Shown piece after piece: positions 45,925-54,625 of a stretch of 64,000 nt of DNA (within the stretch, counting starts at the first letter, position 1; each line of letters opens with the position of its first letter). Origin of the DNA: Novosphingobium naphthalenivorans NBRC 102051 (GTDB taxonomy: Bacteria > Pseudomonadota > Alphaproteobacteria > Sphingomonadales > Sphingomonadaceae); NCBI RefSeq assembly GCF_001590985.1, contig NZ_BCTX01000004.1:59162-123161 (forward strand), in the 5' to 3' direction. The position numbers and the translations under genes were made by a program. The notes below the pieces were generated by a model. That model saw nothing but the letters and a program-made list of their open reading frames with translations. It did not search any database and was not told the DNA's origin.

Positions 45925-46350
45925 GTGAAGGAAGAGAAACAGCGCCTCGCCCGGCTGAAGCGGCTCGAAAAGATCCGCGCCATTGCCAAGCAGACGGCAG
46001 CCGTCGAAGCCGCGCAGGCGGAAAGCACACTCACGCAACTGCGCTCGCTGTCCGAACGGACCCGGCAGATGGCTTCCGACTATGCCAGCCGCCGCGAGGC
46101 CGCCGATGGCGCCTCGCTCCGCCAGCTCGGCCGCTTCGTCGTCGGGCTGCAGGCGCTCAGCCGCACCACCGATGGCGACGCCCTGCGCGCGCAATCGATC
46201 GCCGATGCCAAGCAGCGCGAACTGGCCGAAGCCGAACGCCGCCGCGCGGCCATCGAAGAACGCGCGGAACTGCAGGCGCGGCTGATCGCGAAAGCCTCGG
46301 AACAGCCTGTTCTTACAAGCAGAAAGGGATCTGGCACGGATCTTGATTAG
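45925..46350 (+). CDS. fliJ: Flagellar export protein FliJ
   Basis: A 141-aa protein almost entirely coiled coil, rich in Ala, Glu, Arg, Gln: KEEKQRLARLKRLEKIRAIA, then EAAQAESTLTQLRSLSERTR. FliJ resembles the gamma stalk of ATP synthase and links the FliI ring to FlhA. It starts with GTG at 45925, 37 bases after fliI. Its last codons hold a sigma-54-like motif for the next gene. Confidence 0.85.
   Translation: MKEEKQRLARLKRLEKIRAIAKQTAAVEAAQAESTLTQLRSLSERTRQMASDYASRREAADGASLRQLGRFVVGLQALSRTTDGDALRAQSIADAKQRELAEAERRRAAIEERAELQARLIAKASEQPVLTSRKGSGTDLD
46332..46347 (+). promoter_or_regulatory. Candidate sigma-54 promoter at the end of fliJ, before fliK
   Basis: TGGCACGGATCTTGAT has the TGGCACG-N4-TTG pattern with the right ten-base spacing, but the conserved GC of the -12 element is GA. 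It would start transcription about 28 bases before the fliK ATG. Confidence 0.4.
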
Positions 46351-46384
46351 TGTTCTGCGACGCCAGAACAAGGACCCGTTCCAC

Positions 46385-47944
46385 ATGATCCAAACCGCTG
46401 CCACCTCACCCTCCGCCGGCCACACCCAGGCTGCGGGCAAAGCGCACGGCTCTGCCGTGAACGCTGCGGGAGCGGGCAGCTTTTCTGCGCTTCTTGATCT
46501 TTCCGGCAGCCTCGATGCCGCGCCCGAGGAAGCCGCACCGGCTACCGAAACCGACGCCAGCACCGTCCTTGCCGCACTGCTGGCGTCGGTTGCCGGCGGC
46601 AATACCGGCAAGGCAACCGGCAAAACCTTGCCGGGTGCGGCCGGGGACGCTGCCGCGAACACCAATGGCGAGACCGAAACGACTGCCGATACCGATGCGG
46701 ACGCCGAAACGGCCTCTTCCGACGCGGCACTGGACCCGGCTGTCCTGTCGCTTGCGCTTGCCGGTGTTCTCCCGCTTCCCGTCAAGCCGCAGTCCGGCAC
46801 CGAAGCCACGGCGGCCAATCCGCCTGCGGCCGCCGGCACTTCCACGCAATCGACCGCCAGCCTGATGGCGGGAACTGCCGCCGTCGCGATGGCCCCCGCC
46901 TCCGCCCAGCAGGCGCTGGCAGCGCAAGTGCAGGGCCAGGTGCAGGCACAGGGACAGACCGCGGCTTCCGCCAAGGGCACCGCGAACGCCCCCGCGCTTC
47001 CCGATGTCGCACTGGCGCCGATCACGATCGTTGCCGAACAGCCGGCAGCCCCTTCCGCGACGGCAAGCGATACCGTGCCCGCCATCGCCGCGCAGCTCGC
47101 CACCCGCCCGCAAGTGACCGCAGCGGCCTCGTCCGCGCAACCGGCTTCGGGCGCGCAGACGCTCCAGACCGCCCAGGCGGCCCAGACTTCGCAGCCGGTG
47201 CAGCAGGCCCAGACCGTACAGGACAGTGCCGCGTTGCAGACCGCTTCGTTCACGCCGCGCGCCGCCCGCAGCGAGACGGATCAGCCCGAGACCGGCTCGC
47301 TCAAGGCCGCTGACAAGCTGGAGACGCCTGCCCGGACGGAACAGGCATCGCCGCTGGCGCGCATGATCGAGCCCACGCAGATCACGGTAGCCACCCCGGC
47401 AACGGCGGACACCACGCCGGCGCCGGTCGCCGTGAGCACGCCTTCCACCAGCGCGGCGGTGGACGGCCCTCAGGACTTCTCCACGCTCGTCTCGCGCCTT
47501 GCCGAAGCGCGCGAAGCGGCGAACCCGAATCTCGTCAAGACGGCGATCAATCACGCCGAATTCGGCCAGATCTCGCTGCAGTTCCGCCACGAGGACAACG
47601 CCCTTTCCGTGACCATGGCGAACGCCGATCCGGGCTTCGCCAGCGCCGTCCATGCGGCCGCCAGCGCCTCGCTCTCGGGCGGATCGAATGGCAACGGCAG
47701 CGATTCCTCGCAGCAGCAACAACAGCAGTACACCCCGGCCTCCTCCCAGAACCAGACGGCCGCCAACGGCACCGGTGCAGGGATGGGCAATGGCGCCGGA
47801 CAGAATTCGCAGGCCCGCGCCGATCAGGCCGGGCAATCGATGAACCGCGGACAGGGAACGGCATCCCTTCCGCACGATCAGGAGGCGTCCGCGCCCCGCC
47901 AGTCCCGGGACGGCACCCGGCGCGCCGGCGGCATCTACGCCTGA
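46385..47944 (+). CDS. fliK: Flagellar hook-length control protein FliK
   Basis: A 519-aa secreted ruler and specificity switch. The first about 370 residues are low-complexity Ala/Thr/Gln/Pro-rich, typical of the ruler part. The C-terminal flagellar hook domain has NHAEFGQISLQFRHEDNALS and VTMANADPGFASAVHAAASA, followed by a Gln/Ser/Asn-rich tail. I chose the ATG at 46385 (AAGGA upstream); the open frame continues to 46343. Codons near 46590-46636 hold a dense set of TTGCCGG/CCGGCAA repeats. The ruler is long relative to the small FlgE hook subunit. Confidence 0.9.
   Translation: MIQTAATSPSAGHTQAAGKAHGSAVNAAGAGSFSALLDLSGSLDAAPEEAAPATETDASTVLAALLASVAGGNTGKATGKTLPGAAGDAAANTNGETETTADTDADAETASSDAALDPAVLSLALAGVLPLPVKPQSGTEATAANPPAAAGTSTQSTASLMAGTAAVAMAPASAQQALAAQVQGQVQAQGQTAASAKGTANAPALPDVALAPITIVAEQPAAPSATASDTVPAIAAQLATRPQVTAAASSAQPASGAQTLQTAQAAQTSQPVQQAQTVQDSAALQTASFTPRAARSETDQPETGSLKAADKLETPARTEQASPLARMIEPTQITVATPATADTTPAPVAVSTPSTSAAVDGPQDFSTLVSRLAEAREAANPNLVKTAINHAEFGQISLQFRHEDNALSVTMANADPGFASAVHAAASASLSGGSNGNGSDSSQQQQQQYTPASSQNQTAANGTGAGMGNGAGQNSQARADQAGQSMNRGQGTASLPHDQEASAPRQSRDGTRRAGGIYA
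46590..46636. promoter_or_regulatory. TTGCCGG/CCGGCAA repeat cluster inside fliK
   Basis: Within 47 bases there are TTGCCGGCGGCAA, two CCGGCAA and a TTGCCGG, the same heptamer family as between fliC and the activator gene. It lies about 240 bases downstream of the candidate fliK sigma-54 promoter. It may be a downstream enhancer or simply codon bias for Ala-Gly-Asn-Thr-Gly-Lys. Confidence 0.35.
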
Positions 47945-47970
47945 TCCTTTCGAATACCAGGGGAACGTAA

Positions 47971-48564
47971 ATGAGTGACAAGAGCAAGGACAAGGACGCC
48001 AAGGGCAAAGGCGGCAAGGGCAAGCTGATGCTGATCCTCGTCGCCGTAGGTATGCTCGCGATCGGCGGCGGCGGCGTGTTTGCCCTCGTTGCGACCGGCG
48101 TCATCGGTGGCAGCCATGCCAACGAGCCCAAGGAGCGCGGTCCCCAGCTCGTCCGCAAGGGTGAGGAAGATCCCTACATGCCCAAGACCAAGGAAGGCGA
48201 GGGCGAAGGCACCGCGATGGAAGTGGAAGGCGAGGGCGGCGACGAATACCGCACTGCCTACTACACCTTCACGGAAGACTTCACGTCGAACCTCAAGGAC
48301 TCCGACGCGCTGATCCAGACCAGCCTGGCCTGCTCCACCCGCCGCGATGGCCGCGTGCTGATGTGGCTGAAGAAGCACGAACTGGCGATCCGCTCGCACC
48401 TGCTCCAGATCCTGGCCGATACGCCCGAAGACGATGTCTACACGATGCAGGGCAAGGACAAGCTGCAGAAGCGCATGACGGCTGCGATCAACCAGGTCCT
48501 GATCCAGAAGGAAGGCTTCGGCGGCGTCGACGCCGTCTACTTCCGCACTTTCATCATCCAGTAA
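47971..48564 (+). CDS. fliL: Flagellar basal body-associated protein FliL
   Basis: A 197-aa membrane protein near the stator ring. A Lys/Asp-rich cytoplasmic start (KSKDKDAKGKGGKG) precedes one helix (LMLILVAVGMLAIGGGGVFA). The periplasmic stomatin-like part has YYTFTEDFTSNLKDSDALIQ and ends with GFGGVDAVYFRTFIIQ, a typical FliL terminus. An AGGGGAA ribosome-binding site is seen 6 bases before the ATG. Confidence 0.93.
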   Translation: MSDKSKDKDAKGKGGKGKLMLILVAVGMLAIGGGGVFALVATGVIGGSHANEPKERGPQLVRKGEEDPYMPKTKEGEGEGTAMEVEGEGGDEYRTAYYTFTEDFTSNLKDSDALIQTSLACSTRRDGRVLMWLKKHELAIRSHLLQILADTPEDDVYTMQGKDKLQKRMTAAINQVLIQKEGFGGVDAVYFRTFIIQ

Positions 48565-48583
48565 TCCGGCCGCCTGAACCGCC

Positions 48584-49480
48584 ATGACCATGACTTCCGC
48601 AAAATTCGGCCAGAGCCGCAAGGCCAAGCACTGCTCCGAGCTGCTTGGCACCGGCCCGTCGATCGACGAACTGGTCCCGGCCCTTGCGCTGCTCGGCGAG
48701 CGGCTGGCCCGCATCCTGCCCGGCCACCTCTCGCCTTTCGCCGGTGGTGAACCGCCGCTGGTACGCATCGGCATGCCGATGGACTGCAACCTCGCCTCGA
48801 TCGCCGCAGACATCGAAACGCTGGCCTCGCACACACTGATGGCGGTTGGGCCCAAGGGCCTGCCGATGCTGGCCATTTTCGAGGCGCCCTCGGTGTTCCG
48901 GCTGATCGACCGGGCCTTTGGCGGGCGCGGCGACGTGCCCGACGAATTCCCCGACAGCTTCCCGCTGTCCGCCGAACTGCTGCTGGGCCGCCTTGAGCAG
49001 GCGCTTTGCGAAGCCCTCGCCACGACTTTCGGCGGCCAGGAAGAACACAAGGTCCGCGCGATGCGCCGGGACACCAGCCTGCGCTACCTCAACCCGTTCG
49101 ACAAGCGCCAGGACCTGCTGCAGCTCTCGCTGGAAGTGGAAGAGCCCGGCGTGGAGCCCTGGTCGTTCTCGCTGGCCTTCCCCCAGCCGACGCTGGCCGC
49201 CGTCACTACCGAGCCGCGCCACCCGGTCCGCCGCAAGGCCCGCCAGGGCACGCCCGACCCCTCGGCCGAGCCCTACGGTTCGATGCCGGTTCCCGTTACC
49301 GCCGTGCTGGTCGACATGACCATCGGCTTCTCGCGTCTTTCATCCCTCAAGCCCGGCGATGTCCTGCCGGTGGCTATCGCCCGTTCGGTCCCGCTGCAGG
49401 TCGACGGACGCACCATTGCCACCGGCACCATCGGTGAAGTCGAGGACCGCGTCGCGGTCCAGATCCAGCAAGCATTCTGA
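48584..49480 (+). CDS. fliM: Flagellar motor switch protein FliM, without CheY-binding N-terminus
   Basis: A 298-aa C-ring protein. The middle domain is recognisable by SVFRLIDRAFGGRGDVPDEF and the C-terminal SpoA domain by LKPGDVLPVAIARSVPLQVD. The start MTMTSAKFGQSRKAKHCSEL lacks the LSQxEIDALL peptide that binds phospho-CheY in most FliM proteins. An in-frame stop at 48575 excludes a longer start. Together with the lack of che genes in the window, CheY control through this site seems absent. Family length is usually about 330 aa. Confidence 0.92.
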   Translation: MTMTSAKFGQSRKAKHCSELLGTGPSIDELVPALALLGERLARILPGHLSPFAGGEPPLVRIGMPMDCNLASIAADIETLASHTLMAVGPKGLPMLAIFEAPSVFRLIDRAFGGRGDVPDEFPDSFPLSAELLLGRLEQALCEALATTFGGQEEHKVRAMRRDTSLRYLNPFDKRQDLLQLSLEVEEPGVEPWSFSLAFPQPTLAAVTTEPRHPVRRKARQGTPDPSAEPYGSMPVPVTAVLVDMTIGFSRLSSLKPGDVLPVAIARSVPLQVDGRTIATGTIGEVEDRVAVQIQQAF

Positions 49481-49500
49481 CATTCGGAAAGATTGATCCC

Positions 49501-49815
49501 ATGACCATGCATTCCCGCGGCCTTGATTTCCTTCGCGATGTCGATGTCCGTCTCTCCGTCGAACTGGGGCGCACCCAGATGAAGCTCAAGGACGTCCTTG
49601 CGCTCGGCCCCGACAGCCTTGTCGTGCTCGACCGCCTGACCGACGAACTGCTCGACGTGCTGGTGAACGGCAAGCCCATCGCCAAGGGCGAAGTGGTTTC
49701 GCAGAACGGCCGTTTCGGCCTGCGCATCGTCGAGATGGTCGGCGTCGAGGAGACTGCCCCGGCGCAGAACTCGATGGCCATTTCCGACACAGACGCCGAC
49801 ATCGCAGGGGCCTGA
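49501..49815 (+). CDS. fliN: Flagellar motor switch protein FliN
   Basis: A 104-aa SpoA-domain protein of the C ring. FLRDVDVRLSVELGRTQMKL, VLALGPDSLVVLDRLTDELL and VNGKPIAKGEVVSQNGRFGL are the conserved elements. It shows the typical FliN size and lies directly after fliM. Confidence 0.95.
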   Translation: MTMHSRGLDFLRDVDVRLSVELGRTQMKLKDVLALGPDSLVVLDRLTDELLDVLVNGKPIAKGEVVSQNGRFGLRIVEMVGVEETAPAQNSMAISDTDADIAGA

Positions 49816-49822
49816 TCCTTCC

Positions 49823-50101
49823 ATGCTCTGGTACATCCTCAAGCTCATCATCATGCTGCCGATGATCGGCCTCATGGCATGGGGCGCGCTCAAGCTGGCG
49901 AAGAAGATGCAGGACAAGGCCGGCATCGGCGCCGGTTCGAAATCGGTCCGCATCGTCGAGACGACCATGCTCTCGCCGACGCTGAAGCTGGCGGTGCTCG
50001 AATTCCACGGCCGCGAGATCCTCGTGTCGGTCTCGCGCCAGGGCCTGACCCGCCTCGCCGAAGCGCCGGCACGCGAACGCAGCGAGGGTCTGCCCCAGTG
50101 A
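49823..50101 (+). CDS. fliO: Flagellar biosynthesis protein FliO
   Basis: A 92-aa membrane protein with one N-terminal helix (LWYILKLIIMLPMIGLMAWG) followed by a short cytoplasmic beta domain with SVRIVETTMLSPTLKLAVLE and REILVSVSRQGLTRLAEAP. FliO scaffolds assembly of FliP. The stop overlaps the fliP GTG start (GTGA). Confidence 0.88.
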   Translation: MLWYILKLIIMLPMIGLMAWGALKLAKKMQDKAGIGAGSKSVRIVETTMLSPTLKLAVLEFHGREILVSVSRQGLTRLAEAPARERSEGLPQ

Positions 50102-50883
50102 AGCGCATCTTCTCCCTGATCGCGGCGATCCCCGCCGCCCTGCTTCCGGTCGTAGCCTTCGCCCAGGCGCAGGCTCCCGCGGCGGCTTCCGCACCGACCG
50201 CGATTCCCGGCGCGCTCGACCGCGCCTTCGGCTCGCTCGGCGGCACCGAAGGGCCGGGCATGAACCTGTCGCTGCAGCTCCTGCTCATCATGGGGCTGCT
50301 GACGATCCTGCCCAGCCTGATCCTGATGATGACCAGCTTCACGCGCATCCTGATCGTGCTGTCGATCCTGCGCCAGGCGATCGGCCTGCAGCAGTCACCG
50401 CCCAATCAGGTGCTGATCGGCCTGTCGCTGTTCCTCTCGCTGTTCGTGATGTCGCCCACGCTAGACCGGGTGAACCAGGTCGCCATCGCTCCTTATGCCG
50501 CCGACCAGATCAACGCCGAGCAGGCGATCCAGAACGCGGGCGGGGAATTCCACGCCTTCATGATCCGCCAGACCCGCCAGCGCGACCTGATGATGTTCGC
50601 CGACATGGCCAAGGCGCCCAAGTTCCAGAGCAGCGCAGATGTGCCCTTCTCGATCCTGCTGCCAGCCTTCGTCACCAGCGAGCTCAAGACCGCGTTCCAG
50701 ATCGGCTTCATGCTGTTCCTGCCCTTCCTGGTGATCGACATCGTCGTTTCCTCGGTCCTCATGTCGCTGGGCATGATGATGATGAGCCCGATGATCGTCT
50801 CGCTGCCCTTCAAGCTGCTGCTCTTCATCATGGTCGATGGCTGGGCGCTGCTGATGGGCTCTCTGGCATCGAGCTTCGGATAA
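50098..50883 (+). CDS. fliP: Flagellar export gate protein FliP
   Basis: A 261-aa export gate subunit with a cleavable signal peptide (KRIFSLIAAIPAALLPVVAF), as is usual for FliP. TSFTRILIVLSILRQAIGLQ and SPPNQVLIGLSLFLSLFVMS are the family motifs; LLPAFVTSELKTAFQIGFML and GMMMMSPMIVSLPFKLLLFI are in the C-terminal half. The GTG at 50098 overlaps the fliO stop; the longer frame upstream is not coding. Confidence 0.96.
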   Translation: MKRIFSLIAAIPAALLPVVAFAQAQAPAAASAPTAIPGALDRAFGSLGGTEGPGMNLSLQLLLIMGLLTILPSLILMMTSFTRILIVLSILRQAIGLQQSPPNQVLIGLSLFLSLFVMSPTLDRVNQVAIAPYAADQINAEQAIQNAGGEFHAFMIRQTRQRDLMMFADMAKAPKFQSSADVPFSILLPAFVTSELKTAFQIGFMLFLPFLVIDIVVSSVLMSLGMMMMSPMIVSLPFKLLLFIMVDGWALLMGSLASSFG

Positions 50884-50890
50884 GCCCCGC

Positions 50891-51181
50891 GTGGAAGACA
50901 TCTCCGCCCTTCTGGCCCTTGCCGACAAGATGCTCTGGGTGGCAGCGCTGGTCGCTGCCCCGGTGCTCCTCGCCGCGCTGGCCATCGGCCTTGTGGTCGG
51001 CATCATCCAGGCCGCGACCTCGGTGAACGAGCAGACCCTCACTTTCGTGCCCAAGCTGGCGATCATTGCTCTCGTGCTGGTGCTGTTCGGCAGCTCGATG
51101 ATGACGCTGATCGCCGACTTCACGCAGGAAATCTTCACGCAGATCGCCACGATCGGCCAGGCCGAGCAGGTGGCGCCGTGA
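50891..51181 (+). CDS. fliQ: Flagellar export gate protein FliQ
   Basis: A 96-aa protein with two transmembrane helices (ALVAAPVLLAALAIGLVVGI and KLAIIALVLVLFGSSMMTLI) and the motif IIQAATSVNEQTLTFVPKL between them. It starts with GTG at 50891, seven bases after the fliP stop, and its end overlaps fliR. Confidence 0.95.
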   Translation: MEDISALLALADKMLWVAALVAAPVLLAALAIGLVVGIIQAATSVNEQTLTFVPKLAIIALVLVLFGSSMMTLIADFTQEIFTQIATIGQAEQVAP

Positions 51182-51960
51182 TCAATCTGGACTTCGGCTA
51201 TGGCGCGCTCGAAGTCGAATTCTGGCGCTTGCTGTTCGTCATGACGCGGATCGGTGCCGCGCTCCTGGCCGCGCCGCTGTTCGGCTCCGCTTCGGTTCCC
51301 GCGCAAGTGCGGGTGATCGGCGCCGGCGCCATCGCCGTCATGATCTGCGCCTGGACGAACGTTCAGGCCCCGCCCGCCCTGTTCTCTCTGGCCGGAATGC
51401 TCAGCGTCGCCGGCGAAGTGCTGGTCGGCCTCACGCTCGGCTTCGTGCTGCAGCTGTCCTTCGCTGCGCCCATCATGGCGGCCGAAGTCATCGGCGGCGG
51501 CATGGGCATGAACATGGCGATCGCGGTCGATCCGACCTCCGGCACCCAGTCCCCGGCGCTTGGCCAGTATTTCATGGTGGTGCTGACGCTGATCTTCCTC
51601 GCGCTGGGCGCCCACTTGCAGTGGTTCGCGCTGCTGGTGGAAAGCTACCGCGTGTTCCCTCCGGGCCACACCTGGCTCGGCCCGGAACGCTTCGCGATGG
51701 TTGCCGGTTTCGCATCGCAGATGTTCGTCACGGCCGTCACCATCGCGCTGCCGGTCACGCTGGTGCTGTTCATCGTTCAGATGATTACGGGCGTGCTCAG
51801 CCGCTCGGCACCTTCGCTCAACTTGTTTTCGCTGGGGCTACCGGCTGGCCTGCTGGCCGGCATTGCCGCCCTGATGCTGTCCACCCCGGTGCTGACCGAT
51901 CTTGTCACGCGCCTGTCCGCTGACGCCATCACGGCAACTTCCGAGGTCATGGCCAAATGA
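51178..51960 (+). CDS. fliR: Flagellar export gate protein FliR
   Basis: A 260-aa membrane protein with about six helices. LLFVMTRIGAALLAAPLFGS, VLVGLTLGFVLQLSFAAPIM and EVIGGGMGMNMAIAVDPTSG are the FliR motifs. It starts at GTG 51178 inside the fliQ stop overlap and ends inside the flhB start (ATGA), so fliO-P-Q-R-flhB are translationally coupled. Confidence 0.95.
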   Translation: MINLDFGYGALEVEFWRLLFVMTRIGAALLAAPLFGSASVPAQVRVIGAGAIAVMICAWTNVQAPPALFSLAGMLSVAGEVLVGLTLGFVLQLSFAAPIMAAEVIGGGMGMNMAIAVDPTSGTQSPALGQYFMVVLTLIFLALGAHLQWFALLVESYRVFPPGHTWLGPERFAMVAGFASQMFVTAVTIALPVTLVLFIVQMITGVLSRSAPSLNLFSLGLPAGLLAGIAALMLSTPVLTDLVTRLSADAITATSEVMAK

Positions 51961-53093
51961 GCGAGTCCAGTGGCGAAAAGAGTTTTGCGCCAACAGAAAA
52001 GCGCAAACGCGACGCCGCCAAAAAAGGCGACGTCATCCGTTCGCGCGAACTCGCCACGGCAGCGGCCGTCGGCATCGGCGCAACCTGGCTGCTGATCGCC
52101 GGTCCCTGGCTTCTCGATCTCCTGCTCGGCAACCTGCGCGCCGGTTTCACCTGGGACCGCGCCTCAATCATCGATTTTGCGCCCGGCCAGATGCTGATGT
52201 CGGCGATGCTCGCGGTCCTGCCGCCAGTCGCCATCCTCGGCTTAGCAATCATCGCATCCTCGCTCATTTCGCAGCTCGGCTTCGGCGAAGGGCGCTGGAA
52301 TGCCGGCAACCTCGCCCCCAAGGCTTCGCGCATCAATCCGGCCTCCGGCCTCAAGCGCATGTTCGGCCCGAACGGCCTGATCGAGCTGGGCAAGGGCCTG
52401 CTCAAGATCGGCCTGCTCGGCACGATCGCATGGGTCTGGGCCAGCGGCCGCCTGCCGACATTCGCCCGGCTCGGCCGCGGCGACTTGTTCGAGCAGCTTT
52501 CCTGGGCCTGGCACGGCATCATCACGCTGCTTTTCTGGCTGGCCGCCGGACTGTTCCTGATCGCCATGATCGACCTGCCGGTGCAGCTGTTCCGCCGCAT
52601 GTCGCGCCTCAAGATGACGCTCCAGGAAGTGCGCGACGAGCACAAGGACTCCGAAGGCGCCCCCGAAAAGAAAGCCGCGATCAAGGAGCGCCAGCGCCAG
52701 ATCGCCATGGGCGGGCTGGTCCCGGCGATGAAGGAAGCGCAGTTCGTCATCACCAACCCGACGCACTTCTCGGTCGCTTTCGCCTACGATCCGGAAAAGC
52801 ACTTCGCGCCTGTCGTCATTGCCAAAGGGCGCGGCGACAAGGCCATGGCCATGCGCGAGCTGGCGGCCGAATATGCCGTGCCCATGCTCGAATATCCCTC
52901 GCTGGCCCGTTCGGTGTTCTACACCACCCGCGAACGCGAGGCGATCCGCGAGGAGCACTACGTCGCCGTCGCCGCGATCCTTGCTTTCGTCCTGGCCATC
53001 AAGCGCGGCGAGAAGCGGGCCGCCCCGCAGGTCACGGTGCCGGTCACTCTGCGCTTCGACGCCGACGGCCGTCTCGACCCGGCCAGCGTGTGA
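51957..53093 (+). CDS. flhB: Flagellar export switch protein FlhB
   Basis: A 378-aa export protein. Cytoplasmic start (EKSFAPTEKRKRDAAKKGDV), four transmembrane helices, then the cytoplasmic domain with the self-cleaving motif Asn267-Pro-Thr-His270 in VITNPTHFSVAFAYD. RDEHKDSEGAPEKKAAIKER is the conserved linker before it. The NPTH is intact, so the change from hook to filament export should work normally. It lies with fliR rather than flhA. Confidence 0.96.
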   Translation: MSESSGEKSFAPTEKRKRDAAKKGDVIRSRELATAAAVGIGATWLLIAGPWLLDLLLGNLRAGFTWDRASIIDFAPGQMLMSAMLAVLPPVAILGLAIIASSLISQLGFGEGRWNAGNLAPKASRINPASGLKRMFGPNGLIELGKGLLKIGLLGTIAWVWASGRLPTFARLGRGDLFEQLSWAWHGIITLLFWLAAGLFLIAMIDLPVQLFRRMSRLKMTLQEVRDEHKDSEGAPEKKAAIKERQRQIAMGGLVPAMKEAQFVITNPTHFSVAFAYDPEKHFAPVVIAKGRGDKAMAMRELAAEYAVPMLEYPSLARSVFYTTREREAIREEHYVAVAAILAFVLAIKRGEKRAAPQVTVPVTLRFDADGRLDPASV

Positions 53094-53169
53094 GAATGAC
53101 GATGTTGGGAAACCACGGAAATCCGTCTTCGTCCCTTAACCGCCCCCTGGAAAATCCGTCCTAGAAGCC

Positions 53170-54624
53170 ATGACCACGACAACCAGCACCACCAGCACGA
53201 GCACGGCGAGCACTTCGCTGAAGACGACGTCCATCGCAACGCTGCTCGGCGCGGGCAGCGGTATCGACATGGCGGCGCTGGCGAACAACCTTGCCACGGC
53301 CCAGTTCGAGTACCGGACTTCGGTGCTGACGACCAAGCAGGACACGCTCAACACCAAGATTTCGACAGCCTCCGACATCAAGTCGCAGCTGCTCGCTCTC
53401 GACACCTCGCTGGGCACGCTCGTCCGCTCGGGCGACCTCGCTCGCACACCGAGCGTCGCCAACAGCTCGGTCGCCACGGCAACGCTGTCGGGCACCAGCC
53501 AGCCCACCGGCACATACTCGCTGGAAGTCAGCCAGATCGCCAAGGGTCAGCAGCTCGCGAGCACCGCTTACGCGTCCTCCGCCAGCACGACGGGCTCGGG
53601 CACGCTCACTCTGCGTTTCGGCACAGTGTCGGGCAGCAGCTTCACCGAGGACACAAGCCACGCCTCGGTCGACATCACGATCGCGGCCGGCGCCACGCTT
53701 GCCGATGTCGCCAGCGCCATCAACGCTTCCGGCGCCGGTGTGACGGCCTATATCGCCAATACCGCCAGCGGCTCCCAGCTCGTCATGAAGGGCGCGGAAG
53801 GCGCCGCCAACGGCTTCATCCTTGAAGCGACGGAAGATGCGGCCGATCCGGGCCTTTCCAACCTCGCCTGGACGCCCAGCTCCGGATCGGGCACGCTGCT
53901 GGCAACAGCGCAGGATGCCTCCTACACCATCGATGGCCTGTCCTACACTTCGGCCTCGAATACCATCACCGATCCGGTTCCCGGCCTGAAGCTACAGCTC
54001 ACCGGCACCAACGTGGGATCGCCGACGACGATCAGCTTCAGCGATCCGTCCGACAGCATCAGCAGCTCGATGCAGGACTTCACGGATGCCCTCAACGAGG
54101 TGATGTCCTCGCTGAACACGGCCACGGCGCTCGGCGGCGACCTCGCCAACGATTCCGGCGCCCGCCTCCTCAAGCAGTCGCTGATGCAGCTGGCCGGCAC
54201 GACCGTCATGCCGAACGCCACCGGCGCGGCCAAGACGCTTGCGGACCTGGGCCTCTCGACCCAGCGCGACGGCACCTTCTCGCTCGATACGGATCGCCTG
54301 AAAGCCACGCTGGAAGCCGATCCCGAAGGCGTGGCCGCGATGTTCACCAACGGCCTCTATGGTGTCTATGCCACGTTCGACAAGATCTACCGTTCGGCGT
54401 CATCGACCACCAATACCGGCTCGCTTGCCGGGTCGATCACGAAGTTCAACTCGCAGCTGACCCAGATCGGCGAAGACCTCACCAAGGTCGCCGACCAGCA
54501 GGAAGCGCTGCGCGCCCGCCTTGCCTCCCAGTTCACCACCTCCGAGAGCCGCATCGCATCGCTGAAATCGACCCAGACGATGCTCCAGAGCCAGATCGAC
54601 GCTTGGAACAATTCGAGCAGTTAA
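53170..54624 (+). CDS. fliD: Flagellar filament cap protein FliD (HAP2)
   Basis: A 484-aa cap protein. N-terminal LGAGSGIDMAALANNLATAQ and TLNTKISTASDIKSQLLALD are FliD motifs, QPTGTYSLEVSQIAKGQQLA starts the outer domain, and the C-terminus has long helices (LTQIGEDLTKVADQQEALRA) ending ASLKSTQTMLQSQIDAWNNS. The Ser/Thr-rich first 20 residues are presumably disordered. fliS follows one base later. Confidence 0.93.
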   Translation: MTTTTSTTSTSTASTSLKTTSIATLLGAGSGIDMAALANNLATAQFEYRTSVLTTKQDTLNTKISTASDIKSQLLALDTSLGTLVRSGDLARTPSVANSSVATATLSGTSQPTGTYSLEVSQIAKGQQLASTAYASSASTTGSGTLTLRFGTVSGSSFTEDTSHASVDITIAAGATLADVASAINASGAGVTAYIANTASGSQLVMKGAEGAANGFILEATEDAADPGLSNLAWTPSSGSGTLLATAQDASYTIDGLSYTSASNTITDPVPGLKLQLTGTNVGSPTTISFSDPSDSISSSMQDFTDALNEVMSSLNTATALGGDLANDSGARLLKQSLMQLAGTTVMPNATGAAKTLADLGLSTQRDGTFSLDTDRLKATLEADPEGVAAMFTNGLYGVYATFDKIYRSASSTTNTGSLAGSITKFNSQLTQIGEDLTKVADQQEALRARLASQFTTSESRIASLKSTQTMLQSQIDAWNNSSS

Positions 54625-54625
54625 T

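Noticed and set aside
46590..46636. CRISPR-like repeats in fliK
   Set aside because: The heptamers are too short and irregular, have no spacers of constant length, and lie in coding sequence; no CRISPR array was seen anywhere.
53136..53162. TTAA-N15-TCCGTCCT as a sigma-28 promoter for fliD
   Set aside because: The -10 element would end eight bases before the start codon, leaving no room for a ribosome-binding site, and the GCCG core is missing.
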